Origin: Croceivirga sp.
GTDB taxonomy: Bacteria; Bacteroidota; Bacteroidia; Flavobacteriales; Flavobacteriaceae
DNA length: 64,000 nucleotides
Direction: 5' to 3'
Assembly (NCBI GenBank): GCA_028284935.1
Contig: JANQQQ010000033.1
Location: 87,585-151,584 of the forward strand
Shown piece after piece: positions 26,251-36,442 of the stretch. The stretch's first letter is position 1. Each line of letters starts with the position of its first letter. The translations under genes and the position numbers were made by a program. Under the pieces are notes generated by a model. That model worked only from the letters and a program-made list of their open reading frames with translations, had not been told where the DNA came from and did no database searches.

Positions 26251-28566
26251 TTATTGGGGGGCAACAGTAGGGAGGACTTTGGAAAGGGCCACCAATTGCC
26301 CTCCTTCCGCCATACCTTCCAAATGCAATACAACCTCCCTTTGGGCATTTATGGGAATAGTTATGGTAGTTGGTAGTTCCGAGCCTACTAGGATATTGGT
26401 CCTCCAATCCAAAGTCCCAAACGACCTGAATATCTGACTGCTATAATCAGAATAATTCGGCTTAAAAAAGTCTTGTGGTTGTGCATAACCATTTTCAATG
26501 GCGAACTTTATGAATTTATTCCTCTTTTCGGGGTCTACATAAATATCATTTCGAAGTCTAATGGACAAAAAGGACCTTTTGGATATATCAAAGTAAACGG
26601 CATCGACCCAAGAAAGTGGTAGTTCAATATTAAAATCGAAACTGATGATATCATTTTTTGGTCCTCTAATCGCATCGACCCAAAAACCCTCGCTATCCTT
26701 AATTCTAGTTCTCTTATATCCGTATTTAGCGAGAAAAGACATGATTGTATTGTAACGTTTTATCTCACTAGGACCAACTTCAACGCCTTCTGCAATGGTG
26801 CCACTCCGCCCAAAATTAAGAACGAACATTTCTATTTTTTTAATTTTATAGACGCTCTCAGTTACCGTTACTTCTTCTAATGCGATTATTCCCTCTCTAA
26901 TACCCAAGGGCACATCAATCGGTAATTCATTAGTCTTGTTTTGTTGTCTTTTTATGGTTTCAATTTTTGACCATTCCATAGCTCCAGAAATTGTCTTTTC
27001 CTGGTTCCCAAAACTAAGCTCAGCCTTTGGCTTCCTTAACTCCCCTTTTTTCCCGATGATGCTTATGCCCAAAGAATCCCCCTCATAAAGTAACATATTG
27101 CCCCTGAACGATTTATCATTTTCAAGTTCCCGAAAATCCATTTCCCCAGATAATTCGGCTACCAATGAAATCTGTTTCTCCTCGTTCAAGTCGGCATCAA
27201 TTACTTTTCCGCGAAATGGAATACCGTTCTCCATCTCAAAGGCCAGTTGCATTTCCTTATGCCTTCTTGAATCCCAATCGAATCTTCCCCATCCTTCGAT
27301 AATAAGACGCTTGTCCAATTCATAACGCTTCTTCCTATCCTGCCCCTCAAAATAGTAATGGTCTTGGAAATAGTGCTTGATATAGGGCCCGATTAAAAAG
27401 GAGGATACAATCGAATGGTCTGGTGAGTAGGCATCCGTGCCATTGGGAAGGGCAGAAAGACTGATGTTAGTGTCGCCTTTCATGCCCTTGGGCAATATGA
27501 GGTCCACCTGAAGGGAATCGCCAAACTCGGTAAGGCAATGTTCCACCTCCAATTGTTGTATGATTGGATTGTCCCCGCCGTAATTGAAAAATATGCGATG
27601 TGCAATGGGCCTCAGTTCCATATCGAACAATACGGCGGTCAATACGCCAAAGGGAAGTTCTTTGCGGTCCATGGAAAGTACCGGTTCACCCTCATTTATC
27701 TCCAATTCTTCCAAACGGATAAAATCATCTTGGTATAGGGCAACCGTATGGATATCCCCATCATTTTTAGAAAATGTTTCTTTCGAGGCCAAGAGGGTCA
27801 ACAGCACCTTATCCTTTCCATTGTTATCGATGTTCAACCCCAGTTGGCCTTCAACAGCTTCTGGAATACGCGTCCGCACAAGGGAGCCATCTGGTCGTTG
27901 CCGCTGAAGGAAATATTTTTTACGGTTTTCGACCAAAAATCCGATTTTGCCCATTCCAAAGAGGTTGGTCTTGATATTGCTTCGAATAATCTTTCCCGTT
28001 CCATCAACAAGCTCCAGATTGTCCACCTTTACCCCTTGGCCAAGCCCGTTGTCCACCAAAACACCCATATTGTTGTGAGCCCCGGCAATCAATTGCCCCC
28101 CTTCCGGATAGACCGAAATCTTCATGTCCACGTCCCCTGTTTCCTCTTCTGGACCGTCCCTTAAAATCCTTATCTGTTGCCTGAAGGGTTCCAGCTCCTT
28201 AAAGTTCCGCATATAGTTCGTCCAGGCAAGAACGGTGTATTCGCTGTCCACCAAAGTGGAATCAATCCCGAAATCGCCCTGCGCCACCCCGTTCTCCACA
28301 TAGAACAACTTTCGTTTTACCTCCTCCCCATCATCACCATAAATGCCCACGTGTAAATTTGTGGTCTCCAAAGAGGGTCGTTTGGTATTCTGGTCCCTGA
28401 TATAGGCCTTGAACCACAAACGCTCCCCCTGTAAAAAGGCGGTCTTGTTCAAATGCAGGTGGATGTTTTCCCTAGGGCCAACAAGACCCGAGAAAACTGA
28501 CTGCTCTTGACCATTGACCAAAAACATGAAAATGCAAAGGGCTGGAAAAAGAAGTCTTTGCCACAT
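26251..28566 (-). CDS. macroglobulin-domain (MG2-like) exported protein with plug-like C-terminus, copy B
   Basis: This is a 771-residue exported protein (signal peptide ending near NGQEQ). The N-terminal MG2-like domain begins ENIHLHLNKTAFLQGERLWFKAYI and continues through VDSEYTVLAWTNYMRNF. Further beta-domains follow, then a segment beginning EEVTVTE (about residue 560), which resembles a TonB-receptor plug but lacks a barrel. Its N-terminal 250 residues are nearly identical to the upstream gene product while the C-terminal parts differ much more. Its start overlaps the stop of copy A by one base. Such proteins are thought to sit in the periplasm or outer membrane of Bacteroidota; the role is unknown. 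Confidence 0.82.
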   Translation of the reverse strand: MWQRLLFPALCIFMFLVNGQEQSVFSGLVGPRENIHLHLNKTAFLQGERLWFKAYIRDQNTKRPSLETTNLHVGIYGDDGEEVKRKLFYVENGVAQGDFGIDSTLVDSEYTVLAWTNYMRNFKELEPFRQQIRILRDGPEEETGDVDMKISVYPEGGQLIAGAHNNMGVLVDNGLGQGVKVDNLELVDGTGKIIRSNIKTNLFGMGKIGFLVENRKKYFLQRQRPDGSLVRTRIPEAVEGQLGLNIDNNGKDKVLLTLLASKETFSKNDGDIHTVALYQDDFIRLEELEINEGEPVLSMDRKELPFGVLTAVLFDMELRPIAHRIFFNYGGDNPIIQQLEVEHCLTEFGDSLQVDLILPKGMKGDTNISLSALPNGTDAYSPDHSIVSSFLIGPYIKHYFQDHYYFEGQDRKKRYELDKRLIIEGWGRFDWDSRRHKEMQLAFEMENGIPFRGKVIDADLNEEKQISLVAELSGEMDFRELENDKSFRGNMLLYEGDSLGISIIGKKGELRKPKAELSFGNQEKTISGAMEWSKIETIKRQQNKTNELPIDVPLGIREGIIALEEVTVTESVYKIKKIEMFVLNFGRSGTIAEGVEVGPSEIKRYNTIMSFLAKYGYKRTRIKDSEGFWVDAIRGPKNDIISFDFNIELPLSWVDAVYFDISKRSFLSIRLRNDIYVDPEKRNKFIKFAIENGYAQPQDFFKPNYSDYSSQIFRSFGTLDWRTNILVGSELPTTITIPINAQREVVLHLEGMAEGGQLVALSKVLPTVAPQ

Positions 28567-30866
28567 TAATCTGAGTGTATTTGCAATACTTCCTGTTGGG
28601 AAACCAAACTCCCATCGGACACCACACCCTCAATAAAAAGTTGAATGCCATTCTGGCCACTGATAGGGACGGCAATTGATGTTGGAATTTCATTCCCCAC
28701 AACTACATTTGGTTGCCAATCCAAAGCGCCGTATGTTTTGAAAATATTGCTGGAATAATCTGGATAGTTGGGTGTAAAATATTTTATTGGTCGGGCATAC
28801 CCTTTATCAATGGCGAATTTGATGAATTGATTACGCCGTTCTGGAGATACATAGTTTTCATTTAGAGCAATCGATACAAAAGCTCCCGGGGGAGTCTTAC
28901 TGTAGGTGACATACTTTACATCCTTTAAAGCTATACCCATGATTTCATTGGCGTCAACAGAGAGACCTTCCAAGTAAATGGGCACTGATATGGTTTGACC
29001 GTACTTCATAATGGCCACGCCCAAAAACCCTCCTCCGACAGGGTTGACACCAAAGCCAAGTCCGCTTAAAAATTTTACCAATGATTTATGCTTCTGGATT
29101 TCTTCATCCCCAATCAACCTGCCCATGGTGGTAGGGGAAAGGTCCATTATTTTATTACTAATTCTTTTATCTGAAACAATCACCTCATTCAACGTAATTG
29201 TCTGTCCATCTAAATTCAAAGATTGATCGAAGATGGGTTCGCCACGGCCATCTTGTCCACTAGGTAGGGTTTCCGGCTTTAACCAATATCCTAAGTCGGT
29301 GTACCCCTTCTTGTCTTCCTGCAGGGTGAAATCAACCTTTGACCTCCTAAGATTTCCATCCGAACCAATAAGGCTAAAACTTATGGAATCCCCTACGAAA
29401 AGGTTCATGTTATGTCCAAACGAACCCCCGCTTTCCAAATCCACATACTCCATTGATTTCGACAAATCCGTATGTAGCATAAGTTGATTCCCATATTTCA
29501 GGTTATCATCAATAATCTTTCCTCGAATAAGAATACCATTCTCCATTTCAAACTCCAGTCTCTTCTGCTCCCATTTCCTGGAATCCCAATCGTATTTGCC
29601 CCAACCTTCAATCAATAGGCGTATATCCAATTCGTATCGCCTTTGCCTATCCTCTGCAAGAAAATAATAACCGTCCCGAAAGCCCTTTTCGGTATGGGGT
29701 CCCAGCATAAACGAGGAGATGATGGAGTTGTTAGGATTATTGGCAGTACTTGACATTGGCAAGGCCGATAAGCTTACATTTGATATCTGCCCCACCCCTT
29801 TCGGTAGAATCAAATCGATTTGGATGGAGTCCCCCTGGGGTGTCAAACAGTAATCGACCTCAAGATTGTTTGCAGCGAAGTCTGTCTGATGGTTGAAGAA
29901 CATTCTGTGCGCAATGGGTTTTAGGTCCTTATCAAAGAGCACCGCAGTGAGCGCGCCATAAGGCATTTCAAGTCGGGGGAACCAGATAACCGGCCTGTCC
30001 ATGTTTACCTCAAAATTCTCAAAACCAATAAACTCATCCTGATAAACCGCAATGCTAAATATCTCACCATCCCTTGCTGTAAAAAGGGCTTCGGAACCTA
30101 TCATTTCAATTCGGACCCTGTCGGTTTCCTTATTGTCTATTTTAATACCAAATTGTTCTTTTTTGGCAAGCGGTAACTTTTGCCGAAGCAGTTGTCCATT
30201 CAAACCTTGTCGCTGTAGGTAATATGTGCTGTCTGCGTGGACAAAAAAACCAATCTTGCCCATCCCCAATCGATTGGTGGCAATTTTTCTTCTAATCACG
30301 TTCCCTGACCCGGCAACAAGCTCCAGATTGTCCACCTTCACCCCTTGGTCAAGACCGTTGTCCACTAAAAAACCCATAGTATTGTGGGCCCCGGCGATTA
30401 ACTGCCCCCCTTCCGGAAAAACGAAAATCTTCATATCCACTTCCCCGGTCTCAGCTTCCCTCCCGTCCCTTAAGATCCTTATACGCTGGCGAAAGGGCTC
30501 CAGCTCCTTAAAGTTGCGCATATAGTTCGTCCAGGCGAGAACGGTGTATTCACTGTCCACCAAAGTGGAATCGATCCCAAAATCACCCTGTGCCATCCCG
30601 TTTTCCACATAGAGCAGTTTGCGCTTTACCTCTTCGCCATTATCCCCATAAATGCCCACGTGCAGGTTGGTAGTCCCTAGTGAGGGCAACTTGGTATTCT
30701 GGTCCTGAATGTAGGCCTTGAACCACAGACGTTCCCCCTGTAGAAAGGTGGTCTTGTTCAAATGAAGGTGAATGTTTTCCTTGGGGCCGTCTAAATGATC
30801 AGAGGACTGACCTAGAACAAAGATTACCGTAAAAAGGAAGAAGCCTGAGAGTAGGTTTTTTTTCAT
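28566..30866 (-). CDS. macroglobulin-domain (MG2-like) exported protein with plug-like C-terminus, copy A
   Basis: This is a 766-residue paralogue of the next gene, with the same layout: signal peptide (FFLFTVIFVLGQ), MG2-like domain with NIHLHLNKTTFLQGERLWFKAYIQ, further beta-domains, then LNEVIVSDKRI opening a plug-like domain (about residue 555 on). Both copies end with a shared YSS-IF-GALDWQPN-type segment. The pair arose by tandem duplication; strong conservation at the 5' halves, visible also in the DNA, suggests recent duplication or gene conversion there. It is first in a two-gene operon; no clear promoter match was found in the 131 bases to der. Confidence 0.82.
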   Translation of the reverse strand: MKKNLLSGFFLFTVIFVLGQSSDHLDGPKENIHLHLNKTTFLQGERLWFKAYIQDQNTKLPSLGTTNLHVGIYGDNGEEVKRKLLYVENGMAQGDFGIDSTLVDSEYTVLAWTNYMRNFKELEPFRQRIRILRDGREAETGEVDMKIFVFPEGGQLIAGAHNTMGFLVDNGLDQGVKVDNLELVAGSGNVIRRKIATNRLGMGKIGFFVHADSTYYLQRQGLNGQLLRQKLPLAKKEQFGIKIDNKETDRVRIEMIGSEALFTARDGEIFSIAVYQDEFIGFENFEVNMDRPVIWFPRLEMPYGALTAVLFDKDLKPIAHRMFFNHQTDFAANNLEVDYCLTPQGDSIQIDLILPKGVGQISNVSLSALPMSSTANNPNNSIISSFMLGPHTEKGFRDGYYFLAEDRQRRYELDIRLLIEGWGKYDWDSRKWEQKRLEFEMENGILIRGKIIDDNLKYGNQLMLHTDLSKSMEYVDLESGGSFGHNMNLFVGDSISFSLIGSDGNLRRSKVDFTLQEDKKGYTDLGYWLKPETLPSGQDGRGEPIFDQSLNLDGQTITLNEVIVSDKRISNKIMDLSPTTMGRLIGDEEIQKHKSLVKFLSGLGFGVNPVGGGFLGVAIMKYGQTISVPIYLEGLSVDANEIMGIALKDVKYVTYSKTPPGAFVSIALNENYVSPERRNQFIKFAIDKGYARPIKYFTPNYPDYSSNIFKTYGALDWQPNVVVGNEIPTSIAVPISGQNGIQLFIEGVVSDGSLVSQQEVLQIHSD

Positions 30867-30997
30867 AGACTGGCAAGTGTTTACTTGTAGTAAAATACCA
30901 AAAATCGTCCCGAAATACCAGCATTTTTAGATAGTATTAGCAGTTTTCGATAGCAGGGAAACAACTAAGCCCTAAAAGGAACGGGGTGTGAAGTTTG

Positions 30998-32299
30998 TTA
31001 TTTCTTTCGAATAAAAACGGTAATGGGCACCCCCGTAAAATCAAATTGTTTTCTAATCTGGTTTTCCAAAAACCGTTTATAGGGGTCCCGCACATACTGC
31101 GGCAGATTACAGAAGAACGCAAATTGGGGATAGGGCGTGGGCAGCTGTGTACAGAACTTAATTTTCACATACTTGCCCTTGTAGGCAGGTGGCGGATTTT
31201 TTTCGATGATGGGGAGCATAACATCATTCAGGTGTCGTGTTTTCACCTTTTTACTTCGATTTTTATACACGGCTACGGCGGTTTCTATCGCCTTAAAGAT
31301 GCGCTGTTTGTTTAGGACGGATATAAAGATGATGGGCACATCATCAAAAGGTTCACAGGCTGCCTTAATTTTTTTGGTGTATTCCTTTACCGAATTGGTT
31401 TCCTTTTCCACCAAATCCCACTTATTTACCAGAATAACCACTCCCTTATTGTTGCGTTGTGCCAACCAAAAAATGTTCTGTACTTGTCCATCAAATCCCC
31501 TAGTAGCGTCAAACATCAAAATACAAACATCACAATATTCAATGGAACGAACGGAACGCATCACCGAATAGAACTCCAAATCCTCCTTGACCTTGGCCTT
31601 TCTTCGAATGCCGGCCGTGTCCACTAAATTAAATTCAAAACCAAACCGGTTATACCTGGTATCAATACTATCTCGGGTAGTTCCGGCAATATCCGTAACA
31701 ATATACCGGTCTTCGCCAATGAGTGCATTTATAAAAGAGGATTTTCCGGCATTAGGTCGGCCTACAACGGCAAATCTGGGAAGTTCGGATTCCTCTTCAA
31801 CCGTATCAGGAAGTACGGCAATCAGGGCATCCAATAATTCGCCCGTTCCGCTACCATTTATACTTGATAGGGTAAAATACTCCCCAAGGCCCAAGGAATA
31901 GAATTCCACGGCATCTGCAGTCCGTTGGGCATTATCCACCTTGTTGACTGCCAAAAAAGTGGGTTTGTCCACTCGGCGTAACAGGTTCGCCACATCTTCA
32001 TCCATACCTGTTACCCCGGATTCGACATCGACCATGAAAATAATGGCATCAGCCTCTTCTATGGCCAGTTCAACCTGTTTGTCAATTTCCTGTTCAAAAA
32101 CATCTTCACTGCCCACAACATAGCCCCCAGTGTCGATGACCGAAAACTCTTTGCCGTTCCAATCGCTTTTGCCATAATGCCGATCGCGGGTCACGCCACT
32201 TACCGCATCGACAATAGCTTCCCGTTTTTGTATCAAACGATTGAAAAAGGTTGATTTTCCCACATTGGGCCTTCCTACAATGGCAACAATGCCTCCCAT
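30998..32299 (-). CDS. der: ribosome biogenesis GTPase Der (EngA)
   Basis: This protein has two tandem GTPase domains and a KH-like domain, the unique layout of Der. The start at 32299 is chosen because [22 protein letters not shown] is the standard N-terminus; a Met six codons upstream is less likely. First domain: [18 protein letters not shown]. Second domain: [20 protein letters not shown]. The C-terminus has [13 protein letters not shown] and [18 protein letters not shown]. It acts in 50S assembly in the cytoplasm. A TACTTTTG -7-like box lies 16-23 bases upstream on the minus strand (32315-32322). Confidence 0.97.
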   Translation of the reverse strand: MGGIVAIVGRPNVGKSTFFNRLIQKREAIVDAVSGVTRDRHYGKSDWNGKEFSVIDTGGYVVGSEDVFEQEIDKQVELAIEEADAIIFMVDVESGVTGMDEDVANLLRRVDKPTFLAVNKVDNAQRTADAVEFYSLGLGEYFTLSSINGSGTGELLDALIAVLPDTVEEESELPRFAVVGRPNAGKSSFINALIGEDRYIVTDIAGTTRDSIDTRYNRFGFEFNLVDTAGIRRKAKVKEDLEFYSVMRSVRSIEYCDVCILMFDATRGFDGQVQNIFWLAQRNNKGVVILVNKWDLVEKETNSVKEYTKKIKAACEPFDDVPIIFISVLNKQRIFKAIETAVAVYKNRSKKVKTRHLNDVMLPIIEKNPPPAYKGKYVKIKFCTQLPTPYPQFAFFCNLPQYVRDPYKRFLENQIRKQFDFTGVPITVFIRKK

Positions 32300-32371
32300 G
32301 CCTATAAATTTTCGCAAAAGTAATGCTATTTGTAAAGAAAATTGGATACCTTTTATTCTCCTAACCTTTGG

Positions 32372-32890
32372 ATGATGAGCGAATTGGTCAATGAAATTGT
32401 TCTGCGGCCGAGGTTCGATATACGCTTGTATACCGACCCGGAGATACTTCAGACTGCTTTTGACATTGAACCTAAAGACCCTTTTTTACTTAAAAGAATC
32501 GATGAACATATCTACATCCGGTTTAAGAAAAAGCACACCAATTTTTGGACTCCCCAGTTACACTTGGAAATTAGCTCTTTCAGTCCTGGAAAAAGCACTA
32601 TTCACGGAGTCTTTGGACCAAATCCTACACTCTGGACCTTCTTCATGTTCCTTCATTTTGGGGTGGCCACCCTTTTTATCATTTTGGGCATATTTGCCTA
32701 CTCTAAACATTCCTTGGGGCATAACGTCACGTTATGGTTGGTAGGTATGGGTTTTTTGGTGCTTATCTGGTTCGCACTTTACGCTTTTGGTAGATTGGGA
32801 AAGGAAAGAGGCAAACCCCAAATGCAACAGCTACGACGTTACGCTGATGAACTCTTCATTGCGATTCAAAAAAAGCATGGCACGGATTAG
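32372..32890 (+). CDS. two-TM protein of unknown function between der and era
   Basis: This is a 172-residue protein (Met at 32372 or 32375; a TTG at 32342 is also in frame). A soluble N-terminal domain (about 1-85) has [20 protein letters not shown] and [16 protein letters not shown], then two TMs (about 88-110 and 118-140) and a basic helical tail. I recognise no functional family. It lies opposite in strand to der and era and converges on era with a 22-base gap. Confidence 0.78.
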   Translation: MMSELVNEIVLRPRFDIRLYTDPEILQTAFDIEPKDPFLLKRIDEHIYIRFKKKHTNFWTPQLHLEISSFSPGKSTIHGVFGPNPTLWTFFMFLHFGVATLFIILGIFAYSKHSLGHNVTLWLVGMGFLVLIWFALYAFGRLGKERGKPQMQQLRRYADELFIAIQKKHGTD

Positions 32891-32912
32891 TTGGGTTGAA
32901 AAGGGTTTAAGG

Positions 32913-33794
32913 TCAATTGTTATACCCAAACCGCTTCAGCTGATTGGTATTGGACCGCCAGTTCTTGTTTACTTTAACATAAAGCTCTAGATGCACTTGC
33001 TTCCCAAAGAATTTTTCTAAATCGGCCCTGGCAGCTATCCCTACTTTCTTTAGGGCACCTCCTTTGTGGCCAATGATAATACCCTTCTGCGAATCCCGTT
33101 CCACCATTATCACTGAACGGATTCTAATAATCTTTTCCTCTTCCAAAAATTCCTCCGTTTCCACTTCCACGGAATAGGGAATCTCTTTTTTGTAGTTCTG
33201 AAGAATTTTTTCCCGAATGCTTTCATTCACAAAAAACCGCTCTGGTTTATCCGTGAATTGATCTTTGGGATAATAAGGAGGGCCCTCGGGAAGCAATTCC
33301 AAAATACGGTTAAAGACTTCTTCCACATTAAAGTTTTCAAGGGCTGAGATGGGATGGATTTCAGCATCGGGAAGCAATTCTTGCCAGTATTGCATCTGTT
33401 CCTCTAAAAAAGACTGTTCAGAAGTATCAATTTTGTTTAACAGCACCAATACCGGAATATCACTGTTCTTTATTTTTTTGAAAAAGGTGTCATCCTTTAA
33501 CCCCTTTTCGCCTATTTCTACCATGTAAAGCAAAACATCGGCATCCTCAAAAGCGGACTTTACAAACCCCATCATGGATTCTTGAAGTTGATAAGCGGGC
33601 TTTATGATACCAGGGGTGTCAGAAAAAACGACCTGAAAATCGTCCCCATTGACGATGCCAAAAATACGATGTCGCGTGGTTTGGGCCTTGGACGTAATAA
33701 TGGATAGCTTTTCCCCAACAAAAGCATTCATCAAGGTAGATTTGCCCACATTGGGATTCCCAATGATATTTACAAAGCCGGATTTGTGCGCCAT
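32913..33794 (-). CDS. era: GTPase Era
   Basis: This is a 293-residue GTPase with GNPNVGKSTLMNAF (G1), FSDTPGII (G3) and LLNKIDTSE (G4), followed by a type II KH domain with GIIIGHKGGALKKVGIAARADLEKFF and LELYVKV. It binds the 3' end of 16S rRNA in 30S maturation. A TAAATTTG box on the minus strand (33799-33806) lies only five bases before the ATG, which would give a nearly leaderless message. Era and Der are encoded near each other but separated by an opposite-strand gene. Confidence 0.97.
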   Translation of the reverse strand: MAHKSGFVNIIGNPNVGKSTLMNAFVGEKLSIITSKAQTTRHRIFGIVNGDDFQVVFSDTPGIIKPAYQLQESMMGFVKSAFEDADVLLYMVEIGEKGLKDDTFFKKIKNSDIPVLVLLNKIDTSEQSFLEEQMQYWQELLPDAEIHPISALENFNVEEVFNRILELLPEGPPYYPKDQFTDKPERFFVNESIREKILQNYKKEIPYSVEVETEEFLEEEKIIRIRSVIMVERDSQKGIIIGHKGGALKKVGIAARADLEKFFGKQVHLELYVKVNKNWRSNTNQLKRFGYNN

Positions 33795-33877
33795 GAGGCA
33801 AATTTACAATTATTCACCATGTGCTATTGTAATTGTTAGTGGTTTCAAATACCTTCAAAAAGATTTAATTCAAGTTT

Positions 33878-36436
33878 ATGGGATGTTCAAGGCGTTCATT
33901 TTTAAAAACAAATATCAAGGCAAGTGCAGCTTTAGGACTAAGTCCGTATGACCTCCTTCCCAACCAAAACGAAGAAGTCAAGGAAGAGGGAAATGAAAAC
34001 ATTGAAAATCCCTTTAAATCACTGGATTTAAGTCCAGCACAATGGATATGGCCAAGGGTAGGGCGCACACTCCCTAATTCCATTGTAATGTTTCGTAAAA
34101 CATTCCCTATATCCAATGAACCCCGGAATTGCCTCGCTTACATTCATGCTGATAGCCGCTACCGATTATGGATTAATGGTGAATATGTGTGTTTTGGACC
34201 TGCTCCCCATGACCCTAGATTCCCTGAAATAGACAAAATTGAAGTGAGTAGCTATTTAAAACGTGGTGAAAACTGTATCGGTGTCGAGGTACTTTTTTAT
34301 GGGCATGGTGATGGCACATGGCCCACTGGTGTTCCCGGTTTTATCATGAGGCTTTCCCTGGAAAACCAAATTATAGGTACCAATGCCGATTGGCATTGTA
34401 CCATTGCAAAGGCCTGGCCTGCGGGAAAATACAAAAGATGGTTCCTACGGGCCTTTCAAGAAGAGTTCGATGCCAGAAAATATCCATACGGTTGGAACTG
34501 GACAACGTTCAATGATAGGCATTGGAAAAAGGCCTCGGTCATTTCTAATTCCAGTCCAAAAGAACCATTAATAAAATCAGACAGTAAGGACTATCTGACG
34601 AATTCTGGAGGCACCCAAGCAGACCTTCGGTTGATTGAACGACAAATTCCCCTGTTAAAAAACCGTAACATCACCGTTAACGCCCTTAGGGAGGTTTTTG
34701 AACTTGATTGGAAAATAGCACCAGAACACTTTTTTGATTTCGCATTTTCTGAAGAAGAATCGTTCACTTGGCAACCTTGCCCTGAAAAAGTTCAAACAAA
34801 CAAAACCCTGTGGCAGTTCCACGCGCATCCAGATACAGCAAAGGCATTCACCTTTGAATTTTCCGAACAGATCGTTGGGTTTCCCTTCTTTTCCATACAT
34901 GCAAAGGAAGGAACTATCGTGGAGCTATTGGTACATGAAGCACATTTGGTCAAGGGTACGCACAGATTACTTAATACGCACTTCAACTCATGGTCACGTT
35001 TTATTTGCAAAAACGGCTGGAACCACTTCCAGACTTTTGATTTTGAAAGTGTGAAATGGTTACAATTGCACGTAAGGAACACTGAAGGGTCCATTATTTT
35101 AAAGGACATAGGCGTACGAAGACGTACCTATCCTTTTGAAACCATGCCGACCATTGCCACAAGCAGTAAAAACTACAACAAAGTACTTCAGGCATGTACC
35201 AATACTATTCTGAATCAATCGCAGGACTTGATTGTTGATGGTATGGGCCGAGAGCGTCAGCAATACAGTAATGATATAGGGCATGTTATTCATGCTCTGT
35301 TCTTTGGATTCAACGCAGGGCAACTCGTTGCCCGATTCTGCAATACCTTCAGTCAGGGTATTACCGAAGCTGGGTATTTTTTGGATTGTTGGCCTGCTTT
35401 TGACCGCTTAACACGAATCTATCAACGTGAAATTGGAATTACAAGATGGGGGCCATTGGTTGATCACGGTATCGGCTTTGTTTTCGATTGTCATTATTAT
35501 TACTTGTATTCAGGTGACCTTACCCAACTGAAATTTGTTTACCCAAGAATCAAGCGATTTTATCATTTCCTGAAAGATTTAATTTCAAAAGACGGTCTTG
35601 CACCTGTAGAGGACCTAGGGGTTCCTGTAGTTTGGGTAGACCACCTAGGCTTTAAAAAACAAAAACACAAGCATTGTGCTTTCAACCTCTATCTGCTTAG
35701 TATGTTAAGGGACCCTTTGGTCAAACTCGCAAAAGCGTTTCAAGATGTTACCTTGGCCAATGAAGCGCTAAAACTCTCGGACCGACTGTTGCGGAATTTA
35801 AAAGCCAGTTATTGGAGTCCTGAAAAGCAAAGTTTTGTAAGCAACCTTCCTTGGTCCTTGGAAGAAAAGGAAATACGTTATGACGAAAGATCGCTAAGCC
35901 TTGTCCTGTTGTATGATTTGGTCGAAAAAGCGAAACAGGATAAAATGATACAACTATTGAAAGAACGACCACCGAGCATGGGCCGTTCATTTGCCACTAA
36001 TGCGGTCTGGAGGTATTGGGCTTTGACCAAAGTCGACGAAGTGGATTCACTTATTGATGAATTTGAAAATGAATGGCATCAGATGCCATCGGTTCTCGAA
36101 AACAATACAATGGGGGAGTTTTTTAGATTGCAACATGATGATACGAGCCAATGGAGTCATGCTTCGGTGGCACCACTCATTTGTTTTTACAGAGGCATTC
36201 TAGGAATTCAACCTTTGGAACCAGGGTCAAAAAGAATTGAAATACGACCACAGCTTGGGAGCCTCCAATTTATAAAAGGGGAATTACGTACTGCAATGGG
36301 TCCTTTACATTTTGATTTAAAACAAAGGAAAGGAAAGCTTACCGGCCGTATTCAATTACCTGAAAACATGGAGGCCGTTTACGTGGATTCCAATGGAATC
36401 GGCTCAGAACACCATAGTGAAATTCTTTTAAGGTAA
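33878..36436 (+). CDS. alpha-L-rhamnosidase-like glycosidase (GH78 type) with twin-arginine signal
   Basis: This 852-residue enzyme begins CSRRSFLKTN, a twin-arginine motif followed by a weak hydrophobic stretch, suggesting Tat export. An N-terminal beta-domain (about 55-180, SRYRLWINGEYVCFGPAPHD) is the rhamnosidase accessory domain. The six-hairpin catalytic core (about 430-760) contains IVDGMGRERQQYSNDIGH. The C-terminal domain (GILGIQPLEPGSKRIEIRP) is typical of GH78. Family members remove terminal alpha-L-rhamnose from polysaccharides or glycosides. No SusCD pair or other CAZyme is adjacent, so it is an isolated enzyme rather than part of a polysaccharide-utilisation locus. Confidence 0.85.
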   Translation: MGCSRRSFLKTNIKASAALGLSPYDLLPNQNEEVKEEGNENIENPFKSLDLSPAQWIWPRVGRTLPNSIVMFRKTFPISNEPRNCLAYIHADSRYRLWINGEYVCFGPAPHDPRFPEIDKIEVSSYLKRGENCIGVEVLFYGHGDGTWPTGVPGFIMRLSLENQIIGTNADWHCTIAKAWPAGKYKRWFLRAFQEEFDARKYPYGWNWTTFNDRHWKKASVISNSSPKEPLIKSDSKDYLTNSGGTQADLRLIERQIPLLKNRNITVNALREVFELDWKIAPEHFFDFAFSEEESFTWQPCPEKVQTNKTLWQFHAHPDTAKAFTFEFSEQIVGFPFFSIHAKEGTIVELLVHEAHLVKGTHRLLNTHFNSWSRFICKNGWNHFQTFDFESVKWLQLHVRNTEGSIILKDIGVRRRTYPFETMPTIATSSKNYNKVLQACTNTILNQSQDLIVDGMGRERQQYSNDIGHVIHALFFGFNAGQLVARFCNTFSQGITEAGYFLDCWPAFDRLTRIYQREIGITRWGPLVDHGIGFVFDCHYYYLYSGDLTQLKFVYPRIKRFYHFLKDLISKDGLAPVEDLGVPVVWVDHLGFKKQKHKHCAFNLYLLSMLRDPLVKLAKAFQDVTLANEALKLSDRLLRNLKASYWSPEKQSFVSNLPWSLEEKEIRYDERSLSLVLLYDLVEKAKQDKMIQLLKERPPSMGRSFATNAVWRYWALTKVDEVDSLIDEFENEWHQMPSVLENNTMGEFFRLQHDDTSQWSHASVAPLICFYRGILGIQPLEPGSKRIEIRPQLGSLQFIKGELRTAMGPLHFDLKQRKGKLTGRIQLPENMEAVYVDSNGIGSEHHSEILLR

Positions 36437-36442
36437 CCACCT

